Shown here: piece after piece, positions 24,531 to 36,416 of the stretch
How the letters are laid out: every line of letters starts with the position of its first letter
How positions within the stretch are numbered: position 1 is the stretch's first letter
Assembly (NCBI GenBank): GCA_944389475.1
Contig: CALXMM010000018.1
Coordinates: 1 to 36,416, forward strand
Direction of reading: 5' to 3'
DNA length: 36,416 nucleotides
Source of the DNA: an uncultured Clostridia bacterium
Lineage (GTDB): Bacteria > Bacillota > Clostridia > TANB77 > CAG-508
Translations under genes and position numbers: made by a program
The notes under the pieces: generated by a model
Seen by the model: the letters and a program-made list of their open reading frames with translations, nothing else
Told to the model about the DNA's origin: nothing
Database searches by the model: none

Positions 24531-25130
24531 ATGTCTATATATTCACCATCAATAGAAAAATTAATAGAGAATTTTGAAAGATTACCAAGTATCGGAAATA
24601 AAACAGCAACAAGACTTGCTTTTTATATGTTAAATTGCAGTGATGAAGAAGCTGAAGAATTTGTAAAAGCAATTCAAGAAGCTAGAAAGAATTTAAAATA
24701 TTGTTCAATATGCTTTAACATTTCCGATACTGATCCATGTATGATTTGTGCTAATCCCAAAAGGGATAAATCTACCATTTGTGTTGTAGAAGATGTTAAA
24801 GATATTATTGCTATGGAAAAAACACATGAATATAAAGGGGTTTACCATGTATTGCATGGTTCAATTTCACCAATGAATGGAATAGGACCGGATGATATAA
24901 AGATAAAGGAACTACTAACAAGACTACAATCAGGTGAGGTAAAAGAAGTAATATTAGCAACGAACCCAAGAGTAGAAGGAGAAGCTACAGCAATGTATTT
25001 GTCAAAGCTAATAAAACCATTGGGAATTAAAGTTACGAGAATTGCAAGAGGAATACCAGTTGGAGGAGATTTGGAATATACGGATGAAATTACTCTTTTA
25101 CAAGCCTTAGAAGGACGTAGGGAAATATGA
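24531..25130 (+). CDS. recR: Recombination mediator protein RecR
   Basis: This 199-residue protein is of normal RecR length. It has a helix-hairpin-helix ([18 protein letters not shown]), a four-cysteine zinc finger ([16 protein letters not shown]), and a Toprim domain starting [10 protein letters not shown] and ending with [15 protein letters not shown] and [16 protein letters not shown]. RecR acts with RecO and RecF to load RecA on gaps. AAGGAG overlaps the region just after the ybaB stop. The recR stop overlaps the truA start (ATGA), so the two are translationally coupled. Confidence 0.97.
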   Translation: MSIYSPSIEKLIENFERLPSIGNKTATRLAFYMLNCSDEEAEEFVKAIQEARKNLKYCSICFNISDTDPCMICANPKRDKSTICVVEDVKDIIAMEKTHEYKGVYHVLHGSISPMNGIGPDDIKIKELLTRLQSGEVKEVILATNPRVEGEATAMYLSKLIKPLGIKVTRIARGIPVGGDLEYTDEITLLQALEGRREI

Positions 25131-25867
25131 GAAATATAAAACTAACAATTGAATATGATGGAAAAGAATTCAATGGTTGGCAAAAACAACCAAATAAATT
25201 AAATATACAAGGAAATTTAGAAAAAGTAATTTCGGATATCACTAAGGAAGATATAGAAATTATTGGTTCTGGTAGAACGGATGGCGGGGTACATGCTTTG
25301 GGGCAGGTAGCAAATTTTAAAACGAATTCTAATATTCCTATAGAAAAGTTTGCTATTGCAATAAATTCTAGATTGAAAAAATCCATAGTTGTAAAAAAGG
25401 CAGAAGAGGTGCCAGAAAGATTTCATAGTAGATATAATTGTAAGAAAAAAACATATAGATATGTAATTAATAATTCTGAGACAGGTAGTGCAATTTATAG
25501 AAATTTAGAATATAATATAAAGATGCCTTTAAATGTGGAAAAGATGCAAGAAGCTGCAAAGTATTTTGTAGGGGAGCATGATTTTTCTGCATTTAAAGCA
25601 AGTGGAACAAGTAGTAAAAGCAGTGTAAGAACTATATATTCTGCCAAGGTAACTAAAGATGGGGAAAGAATATATATAGAACTTACAGGAAATGGCTTTT
25701 TGTATAATATGGTAAGAATAATATCAGGAACTTTAGTAGAAGTTGGATTAGGAAAAATAAAGCCGGAAGAAATAACGGAAATAATAGATTCTAAAAACAG
25801 ACAAAATGCGGGTAAAACATTACCACCATATGGATTATACTTAGTGGAAGTTAACTATGATAATTAG
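25127..25867 (+). CDS. truA: tRNA pseudouridine(38-40) synthase TruA
   Basis: This 246-residue pseudouridine synthase has the catalytic aspartate D52 in [14 protein letters not shown]. It also has [25 protein letters not shown] and [17 protein letters not shown]. It isomerises uridines 38-40 in the anticodon arm of many tRNAs. It overlaps recR by 4 nt and is the last gene of the dnaX-ybaB-recR-truA run. TruA after recR is not the usual neighbour in Bacillus, but the overlap shows that they are co-transcribed here. Confidence 0.96.
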   Translation: MRNIKLTIEYDGKEFNGWQKQPNKLNIQGNLEKVISDITKEDIEIIGSGRTDGGVHALGQVANFKTNSNIPIEKFAIAINSRLKKSIVVKKAEEVPERFHSRYNCKKKTYRYVINNSETGSAIYRNLEYNIKMPLNVEKMQEAAKYFVGEHDFSAFKASGTSSKSSVRTIYSAKVTKDGERIYIELTGNGFLYNMVRIISGTLVEVGLGKIKPEEITEIIDSKNRQNAGKTLPPYGLYLVEVNYDN

Positions 25868-26019
25868 ATAATAGCAAACTAAAAATTAGGAAACTAGGTG
25901 TAAATCTAAAATAATATTCTTACATAAATTATGTTTACTGCAATTAGTAACAAAAAAAATAAACATTCATAAAATATATTAAGTTATCGCTACAATAGCG
26001 CGAAAGGATTTGAATTATT

Positions 26020-26424
26020 ATGAATGTTTTATTAATATTTTTTGCAATACCATTTGCAGTAATAGTAATATCAATTGCATTAGAAAAATTACTAGATTGT
26101 CCAGTACTAGTTGCATCAGTTATATTTTCTATATTACTCTTAATTGCTGTAATATTTTCTAGTACACTATTTTTTATACTTGCGATAATTTATACAATAA
26201 TATCATTTTTAGCAGCTGTAATAAGTAAATATATTTGTAGATTTATACGAAGTCTAAGAAATTGTACGAATAATTGTAATAGCAATTGTAATAATAACTG
26301 TAATAATGGAGATAATAGTACAGTAACAGTGAATGGAAGAATGAGATTATTAGATTCTAACAACAATCAAAATGAAAATCAAAATAATACAGGAACATTT
26401 TGCGGTTGTTATAGAAGAAGATAA
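26020..26424 (+). CDS. Small membrane protein with a Cys/Asn repeat tail (possibly DUF2651-like)
   Basis: This 134-residue protein has a first half with three hydrophobic segments (about 2-20, 28-48, 50-70). A basic patch (SKYICRFIRSLRN) precedes the segment CTNNCNSNCNNNCNN, in which Cys recurs every fourth residue with mostly Asn between. The tail is Asn/Gln-rich and ends FCGCYRRR. The hydrophobic half loosely resembles YbeF/DUF2651 proteins, but I am not sure. The Cys pattern could bind metal or form disulfides, or may simply be AT-rich codon slippage (repeated tgtaataata-like DNA). AAAGGA lies 11 nt upstream, which is rather far, after a small CGCTA/TAGCG hairpin (25988-26000). Function is unknown. 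Confidence 0.75.
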   Translation: MNVLLIFFAIPFAVIVISIALEKLLDCPVLVASVIFSILLLIAVIFSSTLFFILAIIYTIISFLAAVISKYICRFIRSLRNCTNNCNSNCNNNCNNGDNSTVTVNGRMRLLDSNNNQNENQNNTGTFCGCYRRR

Positions 26425-26469
26425 AGCTTGTATTTATGGATGAAAGCAAAAATGAAAGGAATAATTATA

Positions 26470-26706
26470 ATGAGAATAGATAAATTTTTAAAAGTAGCAA
26501 GAGTTATAAAAAGAAGAACAATAGCAAATGAAATGGCAGATATGGGAAGAATATCTGTAAATGGAAAACAAGTAAAGCCAAGTTACGAAGTTAAAATTGG
26601 AGATATTGTAGAAATAAAATTTGGAGAAAAATTATCAAAATTTAAAATAATAGCAATACCAAAAACACTAGGAAAAAATATGCCGGAGATGATAGAATTA
26701 TTATAA
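26470..26706 (+). CDS. rqcP: RqcP/YabO-type S4 RNA-binding protein
   Basis: This 78-residue protein is a single S4 domain: MRIDKFLKVARVIKRRTIAN, then GRISVNGKQVKPSYEVKIGD and IVEIKFGEK. Bacillus RqcP (YabO) binds stalled 50S subunits and helps RqcH add alanine tails in ribosome quality control. The heat-shock protein Hsp15 is a relative. I start it at ATG 26470, preceded by AAAGGAA, where homologues begin. An in-frame extension to 26428 has no ribosome binding site. The stop codon directly abuts the stop of the convergent XRE gene with no intergenic base. Confidence 0.9.
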   Translation: MRIDKFLKVARVIKRRTIANEMADMGRISVNGKQVKPSYEVKIGDIVEIKFGEKLSKFKIIAIPKTLGKNMPEMIELL

Positions 26707-27036
26707 TTAATTCTCATCTTCGGCTATTGTTTTAGCAATATTATAAATTAATCTTTGTTTTTCTGGAGAACATTTATCCAATATTTTCTTAAAATCTTCC
26801 TCAAGGTAAGATTTAGAATCTTCAGAACTTCCGGATAAAATATAACCTTCTGAAACATCTAAAAATTTACATACTTGAGATAATCTATTTAAATTTAAAT
26901 GTGAATGTCCACGTTCTACTCTACTTAGAAATGCGACAGAAACATCTAACTTTTCTGCTAATTGTTCTTGAGTCATATTTTTAGCATGTCTTGCTTGTTT
27001 TAATCTTTCTCCAATAATAGAATAATCTAAAGCCAT
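26707..27036 (-). CDS. XRE-family helix-turn-helix regulator
   Basis: This 109-residue protein has an N-terminal HTH_3 domain (about 8-66): IGERLKQARHAKNMTQEQLA, EKLDVSVAFLSRVERGHSHL, LSQVCKFLDVSEGYILSG. An acidic linker follows, with a C-terminal helix CSPEKQRLIYNIAKTIAEDE. It resembles SinR-like and other short XRE regulators. GGAGGG lies 7 nt before the ATG. It is divergent from pflB across a 260-nt region that contains a promoter with a palindrome, so control of pflB or of itself is possible but not shown. It is convergent with, and abuts, rqcP. Confidence 0.9.
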   Translation of the reverse strand: MALDYSIIGERLKQARHAKNMTQEQLAEKLDVSVAFLSRVERGHSHLNLNRLSQVCKFLDVSEGYILSGSSEDSKSYLEEDFKKILDKCSPEKQRLIYNIAKTIAEDEN

Positions 27037-27225
27037 AGTGACCCTCCTAATAATTTAGTACGTTCAATATAGCATGTAAGTTGAATTGCTAGAAGAAACT
27101 ATATACTAAATATTAAGCTATTAATTAGTATGTCATTCCATGAATTATTTTGATATTTAAAATAAAAGTATTATTAATAGTTTTTCATAAAATTGACAAA
27201 ATATTATGAAATTTTTTAAAACTTA

Positions 27226-27254
27226 TTGATACCTATTATCAGTTATGATATGAT
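27226..27254 (+). promoter_or_regulatory. pflB promoter with overlapping palindrome
   Basis: TTGATA (27226-27231), a 17-nt spacer and TATGAT (27249-27254). The -35 box forms half of an inverted repeat, TGATA-CCTAT-TATCA (27227-27241), a plausible operator. It only loosely resembles a Rex redox-sensor site, and the spacing differs. Confidence 0.6.
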
Positions 27255-27296
27255 GATTAGAGCGGTATGCTAAAATATATAATAGGAGGTATATCA

Positions 27297-29543
27297 ATGA
27301 AATTTAAACAATGGGATGGCTTTAAAAAAGATGGAGAATGGATCAAAGAAATTGATGTAAGAGGTTTCATTCAAGCAAATTATACTCCATATGAAGGAGA
27401 TGAAAGCTTTTTAAAAGGAGTTTCTGAAAAATCTAAAAAACTATGGGACAAGGTAATGGAATTGTATCAAAAAGAAAGAGATCATGGAGGAGTTTTAGAT
27501 GCAGATTGCAAAACACCTTCAAGAATAAATGCCTATGCACCAGGTTACATAGATAAAGATTTGGAAGAAATCGTTGGACTACAAACAGATGCTCCATTAA
27601 AAAGAGCTATAATGCCAAATGGAGGAATTAGAATTGTAGAAAAATCAGCAGAAAGTTATGGCTTTAAAGTTGATGATGAAGTTGAATATGTTTATCATAC
27701 TTTAAGAAAAACGCATAATGATGGTGTATTCGATGTATATACAAAAGATATAAGAGCAGCAAGAAGCTCACATTTAATTACTGGTCTTCCAGATGGATAT
27801 GGAAGAGGAAGAATTATTGGGGACTACAGAAGAGTTGCTCTATATGGTGTAGATGTATTAATCGCAGATAAACAAGCATTACTTGATACATCATTAAATA
27901 CAGAAGAATTTACAGAATCTATTATACGTGAAAGAGAAGAAGTTGCTGACCAAATAAAAGCATTAAAACAATTAAAGGAAATGGCTCAATCTTATGGATT
28001 TGATATATCAGAACCTGCTTCTAATGCTAAGGAAGCAATTCAATGGTTATACTTTGGATATTTAGCAGCTATTAAAGACCAAAATGGTGCAGCAATGAGT
28101 TTAGGTAGAACTTCAACATTCTTAGATATATATATTCAAAGAGATTTGGATAATGGAGTTTTAACAGAAGAAGAAGCTCAATCTTTAATGGATCAATTTA
28201 TTATAAAATTAAGATTGGTTAGATTCTTAAGAGCTCCAGAATACAATGAACTATTTAGTGGAGACCCAGTTTGGGTAACAGAAAGTATCGGAGGTATGGG
28301 AATTGATGGAAGAACTTTGGTTACAAAGAATTCTTACAGAGTTTTACATACATTGGAGAACCTTGGATCTGCCCCAGAACCAAATTTAACAGTTTTATGG
28401 TCAAAGAATTTACCAGAACCATTTAAAAGATATTGTGCTAAAATTTCAATAGATACATCTTCAATTCAATATGAAAATGATGATTTGATGAGAATTACAC
28501 TTGGAGATGACTACGGAATAGCTTGTTGTGTTTCTGCTATGAAGATAGGAAAACAAATGCAATTCTTTGGAGCTAGAGCAAATCTAGCAAAAGCATTACT
28601 TTATGCAATTAATGGTGGAAAAGATGAAATGTCAGGAAAACAAATTACACCTTTATTTGCACCAATAACATCAGAATACTTAGACTACGATGAAGTTATG
28701 GAGAAATTTGACCAAATGATGGATTACGTAGCTAAAATATATATTAAGGCATTAAATGCAATTCATTATATGCATGACAAATATTCTTATGAAGCATTGG
28801 AAATGGCTCTACATGATAGAGATGCAGATGTATTAAGAACTATGGCATGTGGAATTGCAGGTTTATCAGTAGTTGCAGATTCACTTTCTGCAATAAAATA
28901 TGCAAAAGTAAAAGTAATAAGAAATGATGATGGATTAGCTGTAGATTATCAAGTAGAAGGAGATTTTCCTAAGTTTGGAAATGATGATGATAGAGTAGAT
29001 AATATAGCAGTTGAAATAGTTAAAACATTCTTAAAGAAATTACAAAAACATGTAACATACAGAAATTCTAAACATACATTATCTATATTAACAATTACAT
29101 CAAATGTTGTATATGGTAAAGCAACAGGAAATACTCCAGATGGAAGAAGAGCAGGAGAACCATTCGGACCTGGAGCAAACCCATTACATGGAAGAGATAA
29201 AAATGGAGCTTTAGCTTCTATGAACTCTATTGCAAAACTACCATATGAATATTCAGAAGATGGTATATCTTATACATTTGCAATAACACCTGGAACATTA
29301 GGAAAAGATAGAGAAACACAAATAACAAATATGGGTAGCATGTTACAAGGATATTTTATAAAAACAGGACATCACATAAATGTAAATGTATTTGATAGAG
29401 CATTACTAGAAGATGCAATGGAACATCCAGAAAAATATCCTCAATTAACAATTCGTGTTTCTGGATATGCAGTTAACTTTGTAAAACTTACAAGAGAACA
29501 ACAATTAGATGTAATAAACAGAACAATACATGAAAGAATATAG
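27297..29543 (+). CDS. pflB: Formate C-acetyltransferase (pyruvate formate-lyase)
   Basis: This 748-residue glycyl-radical enzyme converts pyruvate and CoA to acetyl-CoA and formate under anoxic conditions. The adjacent catalytic cysteines C410 and C411 stand in [12 protein letters not shown]. The radical glycine is G723 in RVSGYAVNF near the C-terminus. Length and motifs match true PFL rather than glycerol or choline lyases. I start it at ATG 27297, with AGGAGGT 6 nt upstream. The in-frame start at 27267 precedes the ribosome binding site. Its activating enzyme follows after 14 nt, so the two form an operon. Confidence 0.97.
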   Translation: MKFKQWDGFKKDGEWIKEIDVRGFIQANYTPYEGDESFLKGVSEKSKKLWDKVMELYQKERDHGGVLDADCKTPSRINAYAPGYIDKDLEEIVGLQTDAPLKRAIMPNGGIRIVEKSAESYGFKVDDEVEYVYHTLRKTHNDGVFDVYTKDIRAARSSHLITGLPDGYGRGRIIGDYRRVALYGVDVLIADKQALLDTSLNTEEFTESIIREREEVADQIKALKQLKEMAQSYGFDISEPASNAKEAIQWLYFGYLAAIKDQNGAAMSLGRTSTFLDIYIQRDLDNGVLTEEEAQSLMDQFIIKLRLVRFLRAPEYNELFSGDPVWVTESIGGMGIDGRTLVTKNSYRVLHTLENLGSAPEPNLTVLWSKNLPEPFKRYCAKISIDTSSIQYENDDLMRITLGDDYGIACCVSAMKIGKQMQFFGARANLAKALLYAINGGKDEMSGKQITPLFAPITSEYLDYDEVMEKFDQMMDYVAKIYIKALNAIHYMHDKYSYEALEMALHDRDADVLRTMACGIAGLSVVADSLSAIKYAKVKVIRNDDGLAVDYQVEGDFPKFGNDDDRVDNIAVEIVKTFLKKLQKHVTYRNSKHTLSILTITSNVVYGKATGNTPDGRRAGEPFGPGANPLHGRDKNGALASMNSIAKLPYEYSEDGISYTFAITPGTLGKDRETQITNMGSMLQGYFIKTGHHINVNVFDRALLEDAMEHPEKYPQLTIRVSGYAVNFVKLTREQQLDVINRTIHERI

Positions 29544-29557
29544 GGATTGGAGAAAAT

Positions 29558-30316
29558 ATGATAGATGTTAAAAATCAAATGAGGATACACTCTTTTGAAA
29601 CATTAGGTGCTGTAGATGGACCAGGAATAAGATTTGTAATATTTACTCAAGGGTGCCATTTAAAATGTAAATATTGCCAAAATCGTGATACATGGGATGT
29701 AAATTCTGGAACAATCTATGACATACAGGACATTGTAGAAAAAATAGAAAGATATACAGCCTACATGAATGAAGATGGAGGCATAACTGTTAGTGGTGGT
29801 GAACCATTACTACAGCCGGAGGCATTAATTACTTTAGCCAAAGAAATGAAGAAAAGAAAAATAAAAGTGGCAATTGATACTTCTGGAAACTTACCTATTA
29901 CTGACAAAATTAAGGAAGTAATAGAGCTAACAGATTTATTTTTATTAGATATAAAATGTATAAATGATGAAATTTGTAAGGATTTAATTGGAGCTTCTAA
30001 TAAATACGAATTAGAATTTGCAAAGTACCTTAGTGAACATGGTAAAGAAATGTGGATAAGACAAGTTTTAATTCCAGGTTATACAGATAAAGAAGAGGAT
30101 TTAATTAAATTAAGAGAATTTATAAAATCATTAAAAACCGTTTCAAAAGTTGAAATTTTACCTTATCATGATTTAGGAAAATTCAAATGGGAAAATTTGA
30201 ATGTACCATATGAATTGGAAAATGTAAAGGCACCTACAAACGAAGATGTGGCTAGGGCAAAAGAGATTTTGAACTTTGGGGACGGACCTAAAAGTTCATT
30301 TAGTGAACATAATTAA
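29558..30316 (+). CDS. pflA: Pyruvate formate-lyase activating enzyme
   Basis: This 252-residue radical SAM protein carries C33, C37 and C40 in the CX3CX2C motif (GCHLKCKYCQNRD). SGGEPLLQPE and the downstream blocks AIDTSGN, LLDIK and RQVLIPGYTD also fit. It generates the glycyl radical on PflB. TTGGAGA precedes the ATG, and it lies 14 nt after pflB. The last 14 residues (from NFGDGPKSSF) are encoded inside a palindromic repeat that recurs downstream (30330-30376). Homologues normally end about where that repeat begins, so the C-terminal tail seems to have been replaced by the element. Confidence 0.96.
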   Translation: MIDVKNQMRIHSFETLGAVDGPGIRFVIFTQGCHLKCKYCQNRDTWDVNSGTIYDIQDIVEKIERYTAYMNEDGGITVSGGEPLLQPEALITLAKEMKKRKIKVAIDTSGNLPITDKIKEVIELTDLFLLDIKCINDEICKDLIGASNKYELEFAKYLSEHGKEMWIRQVLIPGYTDKEEDLIKLREFIKSLKTVSKVEILPYHDLGKFKWENLNVPYELENVKAPTNEDVARAKEILNFGDGPKSSFSEHN

Positions 30317-30376
30317 AAAATCTCAAAAATGAACTTTGGTGGGAGACCTGATAGTTCATTTAGTAAATATAATTAA
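30270..30376. repeat. Two direct copies of a REP-like palindromic element
   Basis: Copy 1 (30270-30316) and copy 2 (30330-30376) are 60 bp apart and share TGAACTTTGG, GACCT or GGACCT, AGTTCATTTAGT and AATATAATTAA-like ends. Each folds: TGAACTTT (30270-30277) with AAAGTTCA (30291-30298), and ATGAACT (30329-30335) with AGTTCAT (30353-30359). Copy 1 encodes the end of pflA. The GGGGACGG core of copy 1 recalls short palindromic repeats scattered in some Firmicutes. That link is from memory and unchecked. Confidence 0.7.
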
Positions 30377-30404
30377 TAAATTTCAGAGAAAAAATAAAAA
30401 ATAA

Positions 30405-30449
30405 TTTACAAATTTACCGCATTTCTTTATTTTGCGGTAAATTTGTAAA
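30405..30449. promoter_or_regulatory. Large palindrome A, matching the abiE operator
   Basis: TTTACAAATTTACCGCA (30405-30421) and its exact reverse complement (30433-30449) flank an 11-nt loop. This 17-bp perfect inverted repeat shares its core (TTTACA, two bases, TTTACCG) with palindrome B at the abiEi promoter. It may be a distal operator, or a terminator for pflA or for opposing transcription. On the plus strand no T run follows it. Confidence 0.7.
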
Positions 30450-30770
30450 AAAATAAAACATAGAATTAAACGGATATAAGAGCAAAAAAGCTCGAAAAGT
30501 GTAGATGAAAAATTGTTGAAAATACTGTAAAAATGTGTTATATATTAAAGAAATTAAATCAAAAAATTTTGAATCAAAAAATTATAATCATATGTTATTA
30601 TTTAATATTTTTTTTTAATGAATATCTTTTTTTTACCTTAAATATATACTAATCATTTAATTTAGGACTTATTAATATCTCTTTTCAACCTACTAGTTAA
30701 AATAATCTTTTGGATAAATAATAAAAAACTTAAATGTTAGTATGATTAATTGAAATTTGGACAGAATAAC
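30450..30770. other. Spacer between palindromes, no gene seen
   Basis: This is AT-rich sequence with stops in all frames and no ribosome binding site with a start codon. A small hairpin AGC-AAAAAA-GCT lies near 30481. It may be the remains of an earlier insertion. Confidence 0.5.
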
Positions 30771-30815
30771 TTTACAGTTTTACCGCAAAATGATAAAATA
30801 CGGTAAAACTGTAAA
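30771..30815 (+). promoter_or_regulatory. abiEi promoter inside palindrome B (probable autoregulatory operator)
   Basis: TTTACAGTTTTACCG (30771-30785) and its exact reverse complement (30801-30815) flank a 15-nt loop. The left arm's TTTACA (30771-30776) serves as a -35 box, with a 17-nt spacer to TAAAAT (30794-30799) in the loop. The whole core promoter therefore lies within the inverted repeat, directly before the ribosome binding site GAGGAG (30816-30821). AbiEi proteins are known to bind inverted repeats in their own promoters and repress them. Confidence 0.75.
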
Positions 30816-30824
30816 GAGGAGAGA

Positions 30825-31415
30825 ATGTTCATGTATGAAAAATATTTAAATATAATTAACGAAGTAAATGGGGTCATTACTGCTAAAAAGGCAGGAAAGA
30901 TGGGAATATCAAGAGCTACTTTGAAGGACATGACAGACAAAGGAATAATTCGAAGAGTAGAATATGGAGTTTATGCAACAGATAAATTTATATATGATGA
31001 ATATTATTTATTTCAATTAAAACATCCTAATGTTATTTTTTCGTATAATACGGCGTTATATTTACAAAATATGACAGAGAGAACACCAACAAAAATGGAT
31101 ATAACAACGAGAAGCAATAATAATTTATCAAGATACAAAGATAAGATTAATTTATATAGAGTAAATGATTCTATTTTAAATTTGGGGAAAATAAAAGTAA
31201 AGACAATATGCGGTAATGAAGTCAATTCATATAATTTAGAAAGAACAGTATGTGATATTATAAATAATAAAGCAAATATAGATATTGAAATTGCTAATAA
31301 GGCAATAAAGAGATGCATTAAAACTAAAGATTTTGATGCAAATAAAATGTTTGATTATGCAAAAAAATTAAAAATATATAATAAAGTAAAAGATTATATG
31401 GAGGCAATTATATGA
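30825..31415 (+). CDS. abiEi: AbiEi-family antitoxin of a type IV toxin-antitoxin system
   Basis: This 196-residue protein has an N-terminal winged helix (about 5-50: NEVNGVITAKKAGKMGISRA, LKDMTDKGIIRRVEYGVYAT), the AbiEi_4-type start. A C-terminal domain follows, with SYNTALYLQNMTERTP and later YNLERTVCDII. Antitoxins of this class do not bind the toxin but antagonise it, and they repress their own operon through the N-terminal domain. The start at 30825 leaves only 3 nt after GAGGAG. ATG 30831 (MYEKYLNII) with 9 nt is equally possible. The stop overlaps the toxin start by 4 nt (ATGA). The region lies between REP-like elements and a large surface protein gene, consistent with an acquired module. 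Confidence 0.9.
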   Translation: MFMYEKYLNIINEVNGVITAKKAGKMGISRATLKDMTDKGIIRRVEYGVYATDKFIYDEYYLFQLKHPNVIFSYNTALYLQNMTERTPTKMDITTRSNNNLSRYKDKINLYRVNDSILNLGKIKVKTICGNEVNSYNLERTVCDIINNKANIDIEIANKAIKRCIKTKDFDANKMFDYAKKLKIYNKVKDYMEAII

Positions 31416-32239
31416 TAAAAAATGCAAGGAGTTTAATAGATAAAGCTAATAATTTAGCACAGAAATGCAATATAACAACAAATGAGATATTGCAAAATTT
31501 TATGTTTGAAAGAATTCTAGAGAGACTATCTGTTTCTAAATATAAAAAAAATTTTATTTTAAAAGGTGGTTTATTATTATCTTCAATAATGGGAATAGAT
31601 AATAGAACTACGATGGATATGGATACTTGCATTAAAGGAATAAATCTTACGGATGAACAATTATATGTTGTACTGAATGAAATACTAAATATAGATGTAA
31701 AAGATGGAGTGAAATTTATAATAAAAAACTCTAAACCAATAAGAGAAAATGATGAGTATAATGGACTAAAATATAATTTGCTAGCTAAATTTGAAAATTT
31801 AAGAGTAAATTTAAGTATTGATATTGCTACAGGAGATTTAATTACGCCAGGAGAAATTGAATATTATTATAAAATGATGTTTGAAAATCGAAGTTTAAAA
31901 ATAATGTCTTACAATATAGAGAGTATTATAGCTGAAAAATTTCAAACAGTTATATCAAGAGGAATATTGAATAGCAGAATGAAAGATTTCTATGATTTGT
32001 ATTATTTAATTACATATGAGAAGTTTTCTAATAAAAATTTAAAAGAAGCAATAATAAAAACATTTAAAAAAAGAAATACAGAGATAGAATCAATAAAAAG
32101 AATATTAAAAGATATAAAACAGAGTGAATTTTTAGAAGAATTATGGAAGAATTATAGAGAAAAACACAAATATGTTGAGAATTTAAATTTTGAAGAAGTC
32201 ATGGAAAAAATTAGTCGCATTAGTATATTAATATCATAA
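31412..32239 (+). CDS. abiEii: AbiEii-family nucleotidyltransferase toxin
   Basis: This 275-residue protein of the AbiEii/AbiGii DNA polymerase beta-like nucleotidyltransferase family has KGGLLLSSIMG (51-61) followed by the metal-binding DMD (69-71). A third acidic position lies in LSIDIATGD, and the family C-terminal block IIAEKFQTVISRG then SRMKDFYDLYYL is present. AbiEii toxins are abortive-infection or addiction toxins that transfer nucleotides. Some relatives modify tRNA 3' ends. It overlaps abiEi by 4 nt, so it is co-translated. All recognisable catalytic residues are present, so the toxin should be active. Confidence 0.9.
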   Translation: MIKNARSLIDKANNLAQKCNITTNEILQNFMFERILERLSVSKYKKNFILKGGLLLSSIMGIDNRTTMDMDTCIKGINLTDEQLYVVLNEILNIDVKDGVKFIIKNSKPIRENDEYNGLKYNLLAKFENLRVNLSIDIATGDLITPGEIEYYYKMMFENRSLKIMSYNIESIIAEKFQTVISRGILNSRMKDFYDLYYLITYEKFSNKNLKEAIIKTFKKRNTEIESIKRILKDIKQSEFLEELWKNYREKHKYVENLNFEEVMEKISRISILIS

Positions 32240-32362
32240 ATTCTATATAAAAAGCTACGGAAAACTTGAATAAATATACAGTTATAAAGAAAATAAAAGA
32301 AAAAATCAAAACTTGTAACAAAAAAATAATATAAAATGTCGGAAAATAGCATCCGTAAAGTG

Positions 32363-32400
32363 ATAGAGCATTGTTTCAAAAGTGTGAAACAATGCTCTAT
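32363..32400. terminator. Perfect 16-bp hairpin after abiEii
   Basis: ATAGAGCATTGTTTCA (32363-32378) and its exact reverse complement (32385-32400) enclose AAAGTG. The T-rich TTTACTTATTT at its plus-strand end is not a clean T run. It probably terminates the abiE operon, but it could also be an operator for the surface protein gene. A second small hairpin, TACTTAT with ATAAGTA, follows at about 32402-32420. Confidence 0.6.
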
Positions 32401-32472
32401 TTACTTATTTAATATAAGTAGGTACAATAAAAACAATAAGTTATGATGAGAAAAAGTAGGTGTATTTGGAAC

Positions 32473-36416
<3,944 letters not shown>

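Noticed and set aside
27226..27242. Rex binding site before pflB
   Set aside because: The half-sites and spacing do not match the TTGTTAA-N4-TTAACAA type consensus well enough to call it. Kept only as an unnamed palindrome.

Overview
This window looks like chromosome from a low-GC, anaerobic, spore-forming member of the Clostridia, probably an uncultured gut-type lineage. The evidence is the very AT-rich composition, sporulation genes (a GerMN protein, abrB, spmA/spmB, spoIIR), oxygen-sensitive fermentation enzymes (pyruvate formate-lyase with its activase, and a giant acyl-CoA dehydratase activase-type protein) and the Bacillus/Clostridium gene order tadA - SRP RNA - dnaX - ybaB - recR. No species can be named from the sequence alone.

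Layout. 1-3333 is non-coding. It holds a tRNA-Ser(GCU), a stretch of almost pure A+T with five tandem copies of a unit of about 450 bp, each carrying one GC-containing island (TTGCGCATGCAGTAGATTT or a close variant), then a higher-complexity block of about 450 nt that looks like a structured RNA ending in a strong terminator. 3334-10680 holds the giant activase-like protein, a GerMN protein, a 45-aa small ORF, a tRNA adenine methyltransferase-like gene, rsmI and abrB. 10817-12222 holds spmA (frameshifted) and spmB, a candidate small membrane peptide and an inverted repeat. 12238-15589 (minus) holds spoIIR-murA-walJ-rlmH. 15786-19567 holds an unknown conserved-looking protein, a UDP-sugar pyrophosphorylase and a phosphohexomutase; the last two suggest sugar-nucleotide supply for the envelope. 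19557-20698 (minus) holds an XRE regulator and a TtcA-type protein. 20832-25867 holds tRNA-Arg(CCU), tadA, an unknown membrane-anchored protein, SRP RNA, dnaX, ybaB, recR and truA. 26020-30316 holds a membrane protein with a Cys/Asn tail, rqcP, an XRE regulator, pflB and pflA.

The last part is accessory. REP-like palindromes lie at the end of pflA. They are followed by an AbiEi/AbiEii type IV toxin-antitoxin pair whose promoter sits inside a large palindrome that is repeated 366 bp upstream. The window ends in a very large surface protein (at least 1314 residues, open at the window edge) with SdrD/CnaB-type domains.

Most notable: the surface protein carries an (AC)15 dinucleotide tract in its first 30 codons, and both alternative frames stop immediately after it. 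This is the layout of a phase-variable contingency locus. The second is the five-unit AT array followed by a candidate structured RNA. The third is the pair of AbiE operator-like palindromes. Smaller leads are a frameshift in spmA in a prfB-like context, an attenuator-like leader before the phosphohexomutase, and an E. coli-type slippery heptamer in dnaX.
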